This document shows, piece after piece, positions 1 to 13,058 of a stretch of DNA of 64,000 nt. How positions within the stretch are numbered: the stretch's first letter is position 1; each line of letters begins with the position of its first letter. The notes under the pieces were generated by a model. That model had not been told where the DNA came from. It worked only from the letters and a program-made list of their open reading frames with translations, and searched no databases. The position numbers were made by a program, and so were the translations under genes. The stretch comes from Buddleja alternifolia (taxonomy: Eukaryota; Streptophyta; Magnoliopsida; Lamiales; Scrophulariaceae): assembly GCA_019426215.1 (NCBI GenBank), contig CM033408.1, positions 28,251,953-28,315,952 on the forward strand, written 5' to 3'.

Positions 1-400
1 TATTCATGCATTATTTTCATGCAAAAGGAGGAAGAAGAAGATTATATTTGGGCACTAGAGAGATTTAGAAATATTTTGGGAGTTAACAATCCTGTGGCCA
101 TTATCACAGATAGAGAATTAGCACTAATGAATGCTATTAATGTCGTCTTCCCGCAGATGAGACATGTTCTATGTGTATGGCATGTACAGAAAAATGTCTT
201 AGCTAAGTGCAAAAAGTTTTTTGATGAAAAGAAAGATTTTGACACGTTTTTATCAACTTGGACAAATGTGATATATACTGTTGACAAGCCAAAATTTGAT
301 GAAGAATGGCGTATTCTCGAAGAGTAGTACAAAGATAAACAATTAGCTCTCGAGTATATAAAAAACAATTGGCTTCCATACAAAGAGAAGTTTGTGCTTG
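1..400 (+). pseudogene. MULE/FAR1-type transposase relic, N-terminal part
   Basis: This encoded the central DDE-type catalytic domain of a Mutator-like (FAR1/Jittery-type) transposase. The frame from about position 19 carries the family pattern 'IITDRELALMNAI' followed by 'HVLCVWHVQKNVLAKC', typical of the MULE transposase core. An in-frame TAG at 325-327 breaks it, after which the frame continues with recognisable sequence up to the retrotransposon inserted at 401. The reading frame enters from outside the window, so the true start is not visible. The other half of the gene resumes at 1929. Class is confident; the exact MULE subfamily is not. Confidence 0.8.
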
Positions 401-809
401 TGTCATGAATCAGATTTCAAAAGATTGAGTTCACACAAGGATGCCATATGCCAGTTGCTGTTGAAGATATTGAGAGTCATTAGTATTAAGTATTTGATAT
501 TATATTGATTGTTATTTCCTTTTATTGTAGAGTCTTAGTATGGTAAGGAGCCTTATTAATAGTATTAGTATTAGCTGTTAATTTGTTAGCAAGTTATTTC
601 CTTTCTTTTATTTTCTTTCCCAGCAAGTTTAAGTCTTAAGTTAGTATAAAATAGGGTATGCTCTTGTATTGAAAAGGCATTCAGAATTTTATGGTGGAAT
701 CGAGCTTTAAGCTTGGGACAAACTTCGGTTTGTAGGGACAATAATTTATTCTTGTAGGACTTTCGATTTATCGGAAGTATTTTTCTTTTATCGTTTTTTG
801 TTTCCATCA
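401..809 (+). repeat. 5' LTR of the nested element
   Basis: 409-bp direct repeat matching 1513-1923, with only a few substitutions and a 2-bp indel by eye, so the insertion is fairly recent. It begins TGTCATGA (TGTTATGA in the 3' copy) and ends CCATCA. Confidence 0.9.
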
Positions 810-812
810 ATT

Positions 813-831
813 TGGTCCGACCTGCCGGATT
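813..831 (+). other. Primer-binding site complementary to tRNA-Tyr 3' end
   Basis: The sequence TGGTCCGACCTGCCGGATT lies 3 bp after the LTR. It is complementary to an acceptor stem ending in GGTCGGA-CCA preceded by CCGGC, which agrees with plant cytosolic tRNA-Tyr (5' end CCGACCT) as I recall it. Most plant LTR elements use initiator tRNA-Met instead. Confidence 0.75.
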
Positions 832-850
832 TAACCCCCGCCTAAGGATT

Positions 851-1540
851 ATGGTTGAAACTCGTATCGGAGCGATTGAGAGTCATCCTCGGACTATGGA
901 TGAAATTCAAAGGCAGATGAAGAGTGACCTCGCTGAGATACGAGCTATGATGGCCGAAGCTCTAGTGTTAATCAAGGCCCTCACCCCCACCGTGGCCTCG
1001 TCCTCTACCACCGCCCACGCACCACCTGTGACGTTCGCCAACTCGTCTGTTTCATCAATCCAAAACAGCGTCGCTGCCATCCCCGCTGAAAGTTCACCGC
1101 CTCCTGCCAGTTTTATACAACCAATCGCATCCCATGCAACCCATCTGCCCGCCATCAACCAAATTCAGCAAACCATAGCCCCTAACCTACAACCAACAGA
1201 GCACAAGCGGCCTACCATCAACCAAACCAACAAAATTTCGCTGCCGCAGCCACCACCAGATGCCCAAGATGTCGCAACTGTAATTCCGACCCCCTCACCA
1301 TTGAAGGATCAGCTTGCCTTGGTCGTCATGGAAGAATCAGCGTTGTATTTGTGTCAGTTACATCACCGTCAACCACGCACTACTTGGCTGAAATTTTCCC
1401 ACGCACTCACGGTGCAATTTGATGATCATTATTCGGGAAGCCCTTACCAGCATAGGCAGCAATTTCTTGAGTTCAACCTTGGGGACAAGGCTGTTTTTAA
1501 GGGGGGTGGAATTGTTATGAATCAGATTTCGAAAGATTGA
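851..1540 (+). CDS. Gag-like fragment of the nested LTR element
   Basis: Open frame starting at the ATG at 851. The N-terminus (MVETRIGAIE...) and the stretch of alternating charged residues resemble the start of plant Ty3/Gypsy Gag proteins. A long Pro/Ala/Ser/Thr-rich linker follows, then a block with 'TTWLKFSHALTVQF', resembling the Gag retrotransposon domain. The frame runs over the polypurine tract and stops just inside the 3' LTR at 1540, so its natural C-terminus and all of Pol are missing. The first aligned ATG is preferred over the upstream frame extension because the primer-binding site lies there. Probably not functional on its own. Confidence 0.6.
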   Translation: MVETRIGAIESHPRTMDEIQRQMKSDLAEIRAMMAEALVLIKALTPTVASSSTTAHAPPVTFANSSVSSIQNSVAAIPAESSPPPASFIQPIASHATHLPAINQIQQTIAPNLQPTEHKRPTINQTNKISLPQPPPDAQDVATVIPTPSPLKDQLALVVMEESALYLCQLHHRQPRTTWLKFSHALTVQFDDHYSGSPYQHRQQFLEFNLGDKAVFKGGGIVMNQISKD

Positions 1541-1923
1541 GTTCACACAAGGATGCCATATGCCGGTTGCTGTTGAAGATATTGAGAGTCATTAGTATTA
1601 AGTATTTGATATTATATTGATTGTTATTTCCTTTTATTGCAGAGTCTTAGTATGGTAAGGAGCCTTATTAATAGTATTAGTATTAGCTGTTAATTTGTTA
1701 GCAAGTTATTTCCTTTCTTTTATTTTCTTTCCCAGCAAGTTTAGGAGTCTTAAGTTAGTATAAAATAGGGTCTGCTCTTGTATTGAAAAGGCATTCAGAA
1801 TTTTATGGTGGAATCGAGCTTTAAGCTTGGGACAAACTTCGGTTTATAGGGACAAGAATTTATTCTTGTAGGACTTTCGATTTATCGGAAGTATTTTTCT
1901 TTTATCGTTTTTTGTTTCCATCA
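1513..1923 (+). repeat. 3' LTR of the nested element
   Basis: 411-bp copy of 401-809. It follows a G-rich polypurine tract and is followed by the GCTTG target duplication at 1924-1928. Confidence 0.9.
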
Positions 1924-1928
1924 GCTTG

Positions 1929-2751
1929 CGTGGATTGAAAAATATTTACACTTTGGAAATCATGCAACGTCAAGGGCTGAGGGTGCTCATGCAATGCTCA
2001 AGAAATATTTGCATGTCTCAACAGGTAACCTTCGCGAGGTAAAAGCAAAAATATGTCTTGCTATTGAAAATCAGGTAAGGAAGTCAAAGCAAAGCTAGAA
2101 AGTGAAAGAATTCGTATATCACATGGTCTGAGGGTTCCTATATTTCAGAAACTCGTTGGCAACATATCTAAGCATGCACTTGAACAACTCGTGATGCAAT
2201 ATAAGTTGGCAACTTCTGGTAAGCCATTGGACAAGTGTAGAGGTCATTTTCAAAGTACCATGGGTCTTCCTTGTGCTCACAAAATGATCGGCATGTTAAA
2301 TGGAAAATTAGAGCTTGTCAACATACATCCACAATGGAGAATTGATGGAAGAGCATTTGATAACATTACAGGAGAACTGAGTCACGACGATCAACTTGAT
2401 ACTCTTCTCAAGGATTTCCAAAATAAGTATAAGAAAATGCCTCTTGTTCAAAAAGAAGATACTTGAAAGCAAATTTCTCAAATCATGGATGCTTCCCTTC
2501 CTTTGATAGTTAACGAGCCGAATATCAATCCTCGTAGAGGTCGTCCTTATGGATCAAAGAAACGAAAAAATGTGAGTTCTACTCAACGTGATAATTGTGA
2601 ATTTGAAATTATAGAGAAAAATAAAAAATGCAGTTCATATAGTGGTTTCGGACACAATACTCGTACATGTGTAACAAGGACCGAAACTCGTGTATTTATG
2701 CCTTCCACGTATTACAGCCAAGAAGAAAGTTTGGGAGGATTTGACCCTTAA
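1929..2751 (+). pseudogene. MULE/FAR1-type transposase relic, C-terminal part
   Basis: Continuation of the transposase at 1-400. It opens with the family block 'WIEKYLHFGNHATSRAEGAH', with lesions near 2080-2100 (frame change and stop). A SWIM-type zinc-finger region lies at 2191-2466, with the pattern C-x-G-H-F-Q...GLPCAH. After a stop at 2464-2466 the last block (2485-2751) has an AT-hook-like RRGRPYGSKKR and a decayed CCHC knuckle (KKCSSYSGFGHNTRTC) in which the second cysteine is a tyrosine. These stops plus the LTR insertion show the gene is dead. Confidence 0.8.
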
Positions 2752-4971
2752 AGTGATTTATCTTGTACACTAAAAAGGTTTTAATTAGTTATTTATATTT
2801 AAGTTGATAAAGTTTATCTATTATGATGAAATTTTATTCTCAGAATTTGTCCTAATTAACTCTTCCCTTTTGGCAGATATGGAAAAGAACGAGTGGGATG
2901 GATTTTAATTGGTATGAATCAAATAGACCTATATCCATATTTTGTTTCGATGGTGCGGCAATTAATATGTTAGAACTGCACTGCTGCAAAATATATGCTT
3001 GTATGCAAGCAAGAAGTTTTGCATTTCCATTAAAGTACCCTATTGTAAATTCTTTTTTTTTTTTTTGAGCATATGCTTTTATACTTTGCCTATTTATATG
3101 GATATTGAATATATATGGATATTGAAAAGTCTATAGACACTTCTAATATTTCTATTTTTCTATTTTAATAGGGTGCTACTTAATTGGAGCACTTCTTTAT
3201 GCGCAACCGTTGCAGCCATACCAAAATTATTGCAAGAACAAAATCTAAAGTTGCTGGCTTAATGTTAATGTGCAGAGATGAAGTGTTCTCTTCTATTTTG
3301 ATGACTATATTTAAAATCTTTTTTTTTTGTTTTTTTGTTTTGCTCAGTTATTTAAGATTTAATTGCCTAGACACTTTTTTCTAATTTATGATGTGAAGTT
3401 TGTTGTCTTACGAAAAAAAGCTCTAATTCAAGTTCATTATTTTGGTTAGTATTATATCAAAGTAGTTACGTGTATTATCTTTATATATGCTTCGTGAATT
3501 AACAAAGGGGAAAAGGAAAAAAAGTTTAATTGTGCATCAAAAGACAAACTCAGGGGTGGTGAAGACTGAAGATGAAGCAAATTTAAACCATCCCCCGCGA
3601 CATTTGCTACTAAATATGTTTGATAAGTCATAATGGCATAAGGGTATATTAGGAATTCAATTTTAAATATTATAATGTAATTTAGTACTCATGGGCATTT
3701 TTGTCATGTTTGATGTTTCAATACAAATTTTGAAATTGGAGCTTCTATAGTAATTTTTAGAGTGTCAATATCATTACCCTATAAATATGTATGAAATATA
3801 TATATTGCGGTTGGGCGTGATTTTTACAGTTCATAAAAACTTAAACCAAACCTGATTACGAGACCGACCCATCAAATTGTGAACCCGCTATTTGCAGTGC
3901 GATTTGGGTTAGGGTAGTCGGTTTGGTCGGTCTAATGGTTTGGTTGAACACCATATCGTTAGCACAATTAAGGGATAATTTGGCTGGGCCAATCATAATA
4001 TGACTCACTATGTTCTTTTCAATTGGCTCTTTTGCGTAAAACCCCCATATTTTTGGGCCTTACTAGTCCAAATTAATTCTTGATGCTAAATTGCTAATCG
4101 AGCCTATTATTATTATTCTAGTTGAACAATCTAAGACATTTGAACTTTGATTGGTAAATGGATTGCTCAAATTTCATTTAAAGTTTTATTTTTTCTCATT
4201 TAGAAAATCGATCAATTTTACTTCAGTTCAAAAATTGTTCAGAGGGCAGAGAATAATGTAGTAGACACGAGACAAACTGATTATAACAAAAATAAGTAAT
4301 AAAAATAATGAAATATCAACTGGATAACAAATTCCAAGGATCGGTGAACAAAAGATAAAATTTTAATATAATAAAGAACTGAACCCTGTACAAGAGATGG
4401 AAATTTTCATATGAGAGAACAATAAAATAACAATTAAAAACATAAAGAAATCGAGATAGTTACGGTGGGGCGGGATAGTATGACGTGAGGTGCCAAAACG
4501 GCGTCACAGGACCAATCCTGCTCTATCATACTTTTGTATTTTGAGCATAGCTTTCTTTACGATTACAAATCGAAGTGGTTCAAGTTGTTACGCGAAGCTA
4601 AGAGACATATCTGCAACTTTGACGATAGCATTAACGATATAATTCAGCCTCTAAATACGTGAAAATGGAGTCAGAAGATACATTCTACGAAAACTTCATC
4701 CCGCAATAGATGATCTCATCTCCTTAAGGTTGGGCTCATTAGGTGAAGTTATACTAACTCAAATATTAAAGCTAAGATAAAAGATCGGGCTTTTAAAAGC
4801 CCAATTCGGTGTCTTATTTCTCTTAAGGATGAAGATCTCTCTTTGAGGCCCGACCCAAATATTTGAACAAAGTTGGGCCTTTGAGGCCCATTTGAAATAT
4901 AACGTAAAATTGAATGCTGAAATAAATAGTCGTTAGGGTTTTTATCAAAGCTAATATGTGGAATTTATTTA
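2752..4971. other. AT-rich intergenic sequence, no gene seen
   Basis: No coding sequence was recognised; open frames here are short and unlike known proteins. Homopolymer T runs occur near 3053 and 3320. A stretch at about 3640-3780 with phrases resembling the MITE at 4972 may be a decayed relative. The distal end of the MULE probably lies in the first part but its terminal repeat was not identified. Confidence 0.5.
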
Positions 4972-5187
4972 AGGGAATTAATATTAGTACTCCATATTTT
5001 TATAATGGCACTCTACTTATTTTTTAATTTATTTAAATGGACAATAATGTCCCTCCATGTGGAATTTTAATTCCAATTTTGAAAGCTGAACTTGCCTCTT
5101 TATAATTGTTTTTGTATACTATAGAGCAAATTAATAAAGTAAGTGGAGTGCCGTTATAAGAATATGAAGTGTTAATATCAATTCTCT
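4972..5187. mobile_element. MITE with about 60-bp inverted repeats
   Basis: The left end (AGGGAATTAATATTAGTACT...) matches the reverse complement of the right end (AGAGAATTGATATTAACACT...) over about 60 bp with scattered mismatches. The core is only about 100 bp and has no coding capacity. TATTTA flanks both sides (4966-4971 and 5188-5193), a possible 6-bp target duplication. Superfamily not assigned. Confidence 0.75.
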
Positions 5188-5639
5188 TATTTAATCATAT
5201 TTATTAAGTTTTAACGTTATTTATTTTTAGTTAGGAGGAAAGCAAATGAATACTGAGTGTTAAGTGTTAACCAATTCAAATCTTAAGTAATTTAATTTCT
5301 ATTTCAAAAAGAAGTTTAGATTTTAAAAAAATAAATCATAAACTCTTCTTTGACAAATATGCTATTTTGAAAATTTCGACAACTATGTTATATAGTGGCC
5401 TCGTGCCATTGCAATTAGTTTATTTCTTTTTGCCTGTCTACTTTTGATGAGTCTGAATATATTATTAACTAATCTAATATTCTTAATGAGTGATGAAGGC
5501 ATGCTTAATGAGTCGAGCGCAATAAAAAATTTCAAAATTTTGGATATGGAATTGCGAGTCCATGACCAACACCTATCATATAACATTCAAGATATGTGCG
5601 TTATGCTTGATATTGTGCGTGAGGTACTGAGGTGTGCAA

Positions 5640-5785
5640 GTCATATTAATATAGCCAGTAACCATTTGGTTAATCCGCATCGGCCCTCACTTTTAAATGG
5701 AAGGTCAAGTGTTCAAATCACTAACCCTATATTCCTATACTCCCACCTCCCACCGTTACGTTGTAATAAAATAAATAAGGAGTGA
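5640..5785 (+). mobile_element. Possible degenerate tRNA-derived SINE
   Basis: A stretch 'CATTTGGTTAATCCGC' followed about 35 bp later by 'GTGTTCAAATCAC' resembles pol III A and B boxes of a tRNA-derived SINE. It ends in an A-rich TAATAAAATAAATAA tail. Neither box is a perfect match and no target duplication was found, so this is tentative. Confidence 0.35.
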
Positions 5786-6913
5786 TATTAATCTGCTTCA
5801 TAGAAGTTGTACTAAGTTATTACCATCTAATTAACAAACATGTAATTGACTAAATAATTACAAAACTCTTCTCATTTTATCAAGATTTTTTTAATCCCAT
5901 CAAACAAAATAAAGGGGTCTTACAAATTACAATGTACAACAGCCATGAGTATCCGCCATATCTGCCTCTCTCCTTTTCTTCAACTCTCAAACCCTAATTT
6001 TTTTCTTCTCTTCTTCTTTTCTGCCGATAATGGTTTGGTGAGGTGGTTATATCATCACTATTGTCAACACCATCATCGGCGGACTGGGTTGGAGCATCCT
6101 CCTTCAAATTATGTATCCCAATTTCAAATTTGACGAGACATGGATGGATCTAACGAGACAGAGGTAAATTTGAAGAGACGAAGACAGACAATAAATAAGG
6201 TTTTAGATAATATTTTATATTTGTGTTTACTTTTTATTTTCTCTCACGAATGATAGTTCGTTTTCTCTCTCGAATGAAAATTTTTCTTTCTTTAATAAGA
6301 GTGTGGTCTTGAACACAAGAGTTTTCTTGTGTTCGTTAGTGAGTTTTTAAGATTTGTGATTTTCAAGAAACTTGATAGTTGATATTTCAGATGTTCTTAT
6401 TACATTGTTTGAGTCGATATTAATTGTATTGTTTCAGGCATTGTAAATTTTTGATTAAATGATATATAAGACTGACGTTGTTTTTTTTTTTTTTTTAAAG
6501 TCATGAGTATCCAAATCAAGATATGGTATCAAAGAAATTAAATGGGATTAATTAATTTACTGAACAAAACTATCTCAGATCTAAATTTTCTCGGGAAACT
6601 AACCATAAAAATAACTAAACAAACTTTTTAAATATTCGAAGATCCTTGAGTTCAAGGCTTCACATGGAACCTTCCATATAACAAGCGTATAATACATAAT
6701 AATCCCACAAACAAAGCAAATTTAATGATCATTAATGTATAATGTCACTAGCTAGCGTCATAAGAAATCAACTAGACCATATATAACTAATCACATAATC
6801 TACAATCAAAATTTTTCTTAATCCGTCTCGGGACAAATATTTAATTTTGGGTCATTCGGGCCACGAATCCCGGGTCGGGTTATAACAAATTCAAGATCCT
6901 CTAAGTGTTATCC
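5786..6913. other. Intergenic, 3' flank of the WRKY gene
   Basis: No supported gene. It contains a T18 run at about 6480-6497 and short open frames only. The part next to 6913 is expected to include the 3' UTR of the minus-strand WRKY gene. Confidence 0.5.
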
Positions 6914-9633
<2,720 letters not shown>

Positions 9634-9653
9634 AGAAATATATTAATCAGCAA

Positions 9654-9658
<5 letters not shown>

Positions 9659-9736
<78 letters not shown>
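9659..9736. repeat. (CT)n then (AT)n microsatellite in WRKY 5' flank
   Basis: About 23 CT units (9659-9704) run into about 15 AT units. On the WRKY coding strand this is an (AG)n tract starting about 25 bases upstream of the ATG at 9633, so it is probably in the 5' UTR or core promoter. Confidence 0.95.
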
Positions 9737-10816
9737 ATAATTACACTGGGGTCCTGAGGTATTGACTAATTACAAAAAAAATCCCCTAATTTAATAAATT
9801 AAGTCTAACATCCTAGGTTTTCATGTATTGATGTAAAAATAGATGGAAAGTGTCAAAAGACATACTCGCCCTTAAGGAATATTAAAAAAATATTGAAAAA
9901 TGAAAAAAAAACTAAATTACCATATTGTCCTTTTACATCTCTAAATTTACTTCTAATACTAGTTTTCAAATTAAAATTAAACTTAAAAAAAAGTAGTTAT
10001 ATATACGTATGTGTGTATGTGTTTTATCTTAGAAATATGTGTGTGAATGTGTGTATTCGTGTGTGTGATTGTTTGTGTAATTGTGTGTGTGACTGTGTGT
10101 ATTGCTGTATGTGCGTGTGTGACTCTGTGTGTGTGCATGTGTGTATTGCTGTATGTGCGTGTGTGACTCTGTGTGTGTGCATGTGTGTATTGCTGTGTGT
10201 GTGTACGTGTTGCTGTGTCTGTGTGTTTTATTGCTGTGTGTGTGCGTGGGCACCAGGGCTTTTTCTTTTTCTTTTTTATTTAATTTATAAAATAATATAT
10301 TAATAAGTAATTTATTTTAGAAATTATTAAAATATAATTTTTTATGTTTATTTGTAAATTTCATAAATTAATTTAAAACATAATTTTTTTAAAATTATAT
10401 AAACTATTATATATTAATTTAATTAAAAGAATAAAATGATATTACACATATTATTTTTATTTTATGATTTTAATAATTTATATTCCTTTTTATTTTGTCA
10501 AAAATAATTTTTAATTATAAATAATTATTTGTATACTTTACGTACACAACATTACATATAACACTTATACCTTTACAAAATATTACAAATAACACCCAAA
10601 GGGTATAATTGTCCTAGAAAAATTGGGCTCTAGGTCCAAAAAAAGTCAAGGGCATTTTCGAAAATTCACCTAAAAATTTAACGGCTGTACTGAAACCCTA
10701 ACGGATGGTGCTCAATGTTAGACGGAATAAACGGAATGGATGTTAGATGTACTTTATTAAAGTAGGGGATGTTTTTTGTAATTTGGCAATAACTCAGGGG
10801 TACCCAGTGTAATTAT
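9737..10816. mobile_element. 1.08-kb non-autonomous inverted-repeat element
   Basis: Left terminus ATAATTACACTGGGGTCCTGAGG... matches the reverse complement of the right terminus (ATAATTACACTGGGTACCCCTGAG...) over about 85 bp, including the shared later phrases AATTACAAAAAA, ATCCCCTA and CTAACATCC. No transposase is encoded. Both sides abut (AT)n tracts, so it appears to have inserted into, or expanded, an AT microsatellite and the target duplication cannot be read. It lies upstream of the WRKY gene and may separate it from older promoter sequence. Confidence 0.85.
10010..10254. repeat. GT-rich minisatellite inside the TIR element
   Basis: A TG-rich stretch with a higher-order unit of about 43 bp (phrases TGTATTGCTGTATGTGCGTG and TGACTCTGTGTGTGTGCATG) repeated at about 10097-10185, then degenerating. 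Its open frames in both directions are repeat artefacts. Confidence 0.85.
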
Positions 10817-11211
10817 ATATATATATATATATATATATAACACTATCTATATATGCATTTCTATATCTCTTTCTGGGCAGCGGGAGTCAAATCTTTGGTA
10901 CGAAATTAAACAAGGTAGTAGTATAGGAGCCGCAGTAGAAGTAGAAGTTTAAGTTGTATAATTAGTGTGGCAATTAAGGGCGCATCTAATCTTGACTTTA
11001 ACCATTATATCCTTCATTACCCCCTCATTTGTATAGACTACAAGGATAATTACTACTAATTAATTAATACAGTGATTTAAATGACTATAATGTCCTTCCA
11101 ATTTCAAAACTATCTTGAAAAATTTTAGCTCAAACTCGCACCTAAGTGTTTTTTACAAAGATAGTTACTTGCCTTTTCATTTGAGTAGATATATATACAG
11201 ACCCGAGACTA

Positions 11212-11670
11212 AGGCTATGTTTGGTTCGTGGATTAGTTGAAGAAAAAGAAAAAGAAAATTGAAAGAATCAAAAAGTAAATCATAATGTCCTATCATTTGA
11301 TGCGTAGCAAAACATTTCCTTTTCCTTTTCCTCACTAGAATCCAAAAATCAAACATAGATTTTGTTTTGGTTTGAATTTCTGGCTAATATATGTCTGTTC
11401 CAATACGAGAAAAATATGAATTTTGCACAATTTTTCCTTTTCCTTTTCCTCACTAGAATCCAAAATCCAAACATAGATTTCGTTTTGGTTTGAATTTCTG
11501 ACTAATATATGTCTGTTCCAATACGAGAAAAATATTAATTTTGCATAATTTTTCCTTTTCCTTTTCCTCACTAGAATCCAAAATCCAAACATAGTTTTCG
11601 TTTTGGTTTGAATTTCTGACTAATATATGTCTGTTCCAAAATGAGAAAAATATTAATTTTGCGCAAATTT
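11212..11670. repeat. 118-bp unit in three tandem copies, MITE-derived
   Basis: The phrase CCTTTTCCTCACTAGAATCCAAA recurs with a period of exactly 118 bp (CTAGAA ends at 11340, 11458 and 11576). Each copy contains AATC-CAAACATAG, the reverse complement of CTATGTTTGG near 11213, so the block looks like a MITE whose right end was amplified in tandem. Confidence 0.85.
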
Positions 11671-12094
11671 TTTTGACAAAGCGATAACATCATTTTTTTT
11701 TTAATATCAAGAAATAAATTTTTAGTACGATATAGTTAAGGTATATGTATATACAAATTTTACATTAGGGGGTTTCTCAATGTATAGACCCAGTTCGACT
11801 CTTTGCCCACCCCATAAATAAATTTTAAATAGTCGCCATCCACTAAACAAAAAACAAAACAAATCAAGTTGATATTGACAATTATATTGCTTTGATCAAA
11901 TTCGTCAAACAAAAATATTGTGGAACTGTTAATTACAGGGTCCGCATTATTAGATTTATCTAATTTAACCAAATCGTTTACAAAACAAATGAAATTATGT
12001 TTAGGTCTCTGTAATAAAAATTCACAAAAGAAAAATTATAATTTGTAGGTTTACTCGATCTTAAACGAGGGTGAGGATGGTAATTAAAATAGAT

Positions 12095-12096
<2 letters not shown>

Positions 12097-12140
<44 letters not shown>
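12097..12140. repeat. (TA)22 microsatellite
   Basis: Uninterrupted TA dinucleotide repeat. Confidence 0.97.
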
Positions 12141-12142
<2 letters not shown>

Positions 12143-12415
12143 CAACTTTCGTATGAGCCATGTACGAAATCCTATAAAGTGAGGAACCTTGGGATTAGAT
12201 CTAGAAATAGTCAACTAGAAGACCTCCACCTCTTTCCGTTTTCCACTCTTTCTAATTATTATATATTTTATTTATCAGCTCCTCTCATTGGACCATGTTA
12301 TGTTAACTTGGATGACTTTATAAAATGATTTAACTAATTATATTTAGCTTCGGATTTATTACAATAATGTTTTGTTTTATGTGTAATTCGTTTCTTCACG
12401 CTGGCTAGAGCTTAT

Positions 12416-12922
12416 TGTTGAATTGTGGTGAAAAAATGACTCATTTTCCTTTGATAATGAAAGAGCAATTTGTCCCACATAGGAAGAATTTTGTAAAGGG
12501 CCATCCATTTTCCTATAAAAGGGGATCCACCCTTTAGTTGTTTGATATCCCTTAGCCTCTCATCTTTGGCTATTCTTCTTTTCTCCTCTATAGTTTTGTA
12601 TATTTCACTTTTGGTCCTTTCTTTTGTGTAGTGAAATATTTTGGTGGGGTCCGAGGACGTAGGCTAAATTAGCCGAACCTCGTTATATTTGGTGTTTTTT
12701 ATTTTGTGCTATTCTTCAAGTAGCCATTGCTAGTTATAGTTGTAGTGTTATATTGTGCTATTAAATTCGTCTAGTTAATTCTGTCGAGGAGGTCGGGTTT
12801 TAAGCGCGACCGTTGTGACGCCTCCAATCTTTTCTGGGAATTAAATCTAGTGTGGTTTTCTAGTACAATATTTCCCTCGCTATTTCTATATTTGATGGAA
12901 TATGACTCTGAGTTCCACAACA
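12416..12922 (+). repeat. 5' LTR of Copia copy A
   Basis: 507 bp. It contains a TATA-like CTATAAAAGGGG at 12513-12524, the probable pol II promoter of the element. Confidence 0.93.
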
Positions 12923-12924
12923 AG

Positions 12925-12936
12925 TGGTATCAGAGC
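12925..12936 (+). other. Primer-binding site, initiator tRNA-Met type
   Basis: TGGTATCAGAGC two bases after the LTR; the classical plant Copia primer site. Confidence 0.95.
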
Positions 12937-13058
12937 TCGGGTATTCTGAGTATGCTCTGTGGTCGCAGTTTAATCTGATCTTCCACATCAGAAAAGTTTT
13001 CCCTGGCTATTTGGCTTTTGCATTTGGAGGGCTATTGAAGAATAATTTGTAACTAAAA

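Larger units (their letters stand above)
401..1923 (+). mobile_element. Short non-autonomous LTR retrotransposon nested in a MULE
   Basis: Two near-identical LTRs (401-809 and 1513-1923) start TGT and end TCA and enclose only about 700 bp. A perfect 5-bp target duplication GCTTG lies at 396-400 and 1924-1928. A primer-binding site follows the 5' LTR at 813-831, and a G-rich polypurine tract (about 1499-1510) precedes the 3' LTR. The interior has only a gag-like stub, with no protease, integrase or RT, so the element must have moved with proteins supplied in trans, or was deleted after insertion. It interrupts the transposase reading frame. Confidence 0.93.
10817..12415. other. Intergenic with tandem repeats, no gene
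   Basis: Holds an (AT)n tract at about 10816-10838, the 118-bp triplication (11212-11670) and a (TA)22 tract at 12097-12140. A short phrase near 11040-11110 (ATAATGTCCTTCC) recalls the MITE at 4972. No coding sequence recognised. Confidence 0.5.

Noticed and set aside
5945..6133. 62-residue plus frame near 6 kb
   Set aside because: No domain, biased composition, and no splice or family support.
10029..10303. 136- and 74-residue frames rich in Cys/Val or His/Thr
   Set aside because: They are translations of a GT-rich minisatellite in both directions, with no start context or domain.
12925..12936. tRNA-like match TGGTATCAGAGC (also at 22861 and 60521)
   Set aside because: These are retrotransposon primer-binding sites just after LTRs, not tRNA genes.
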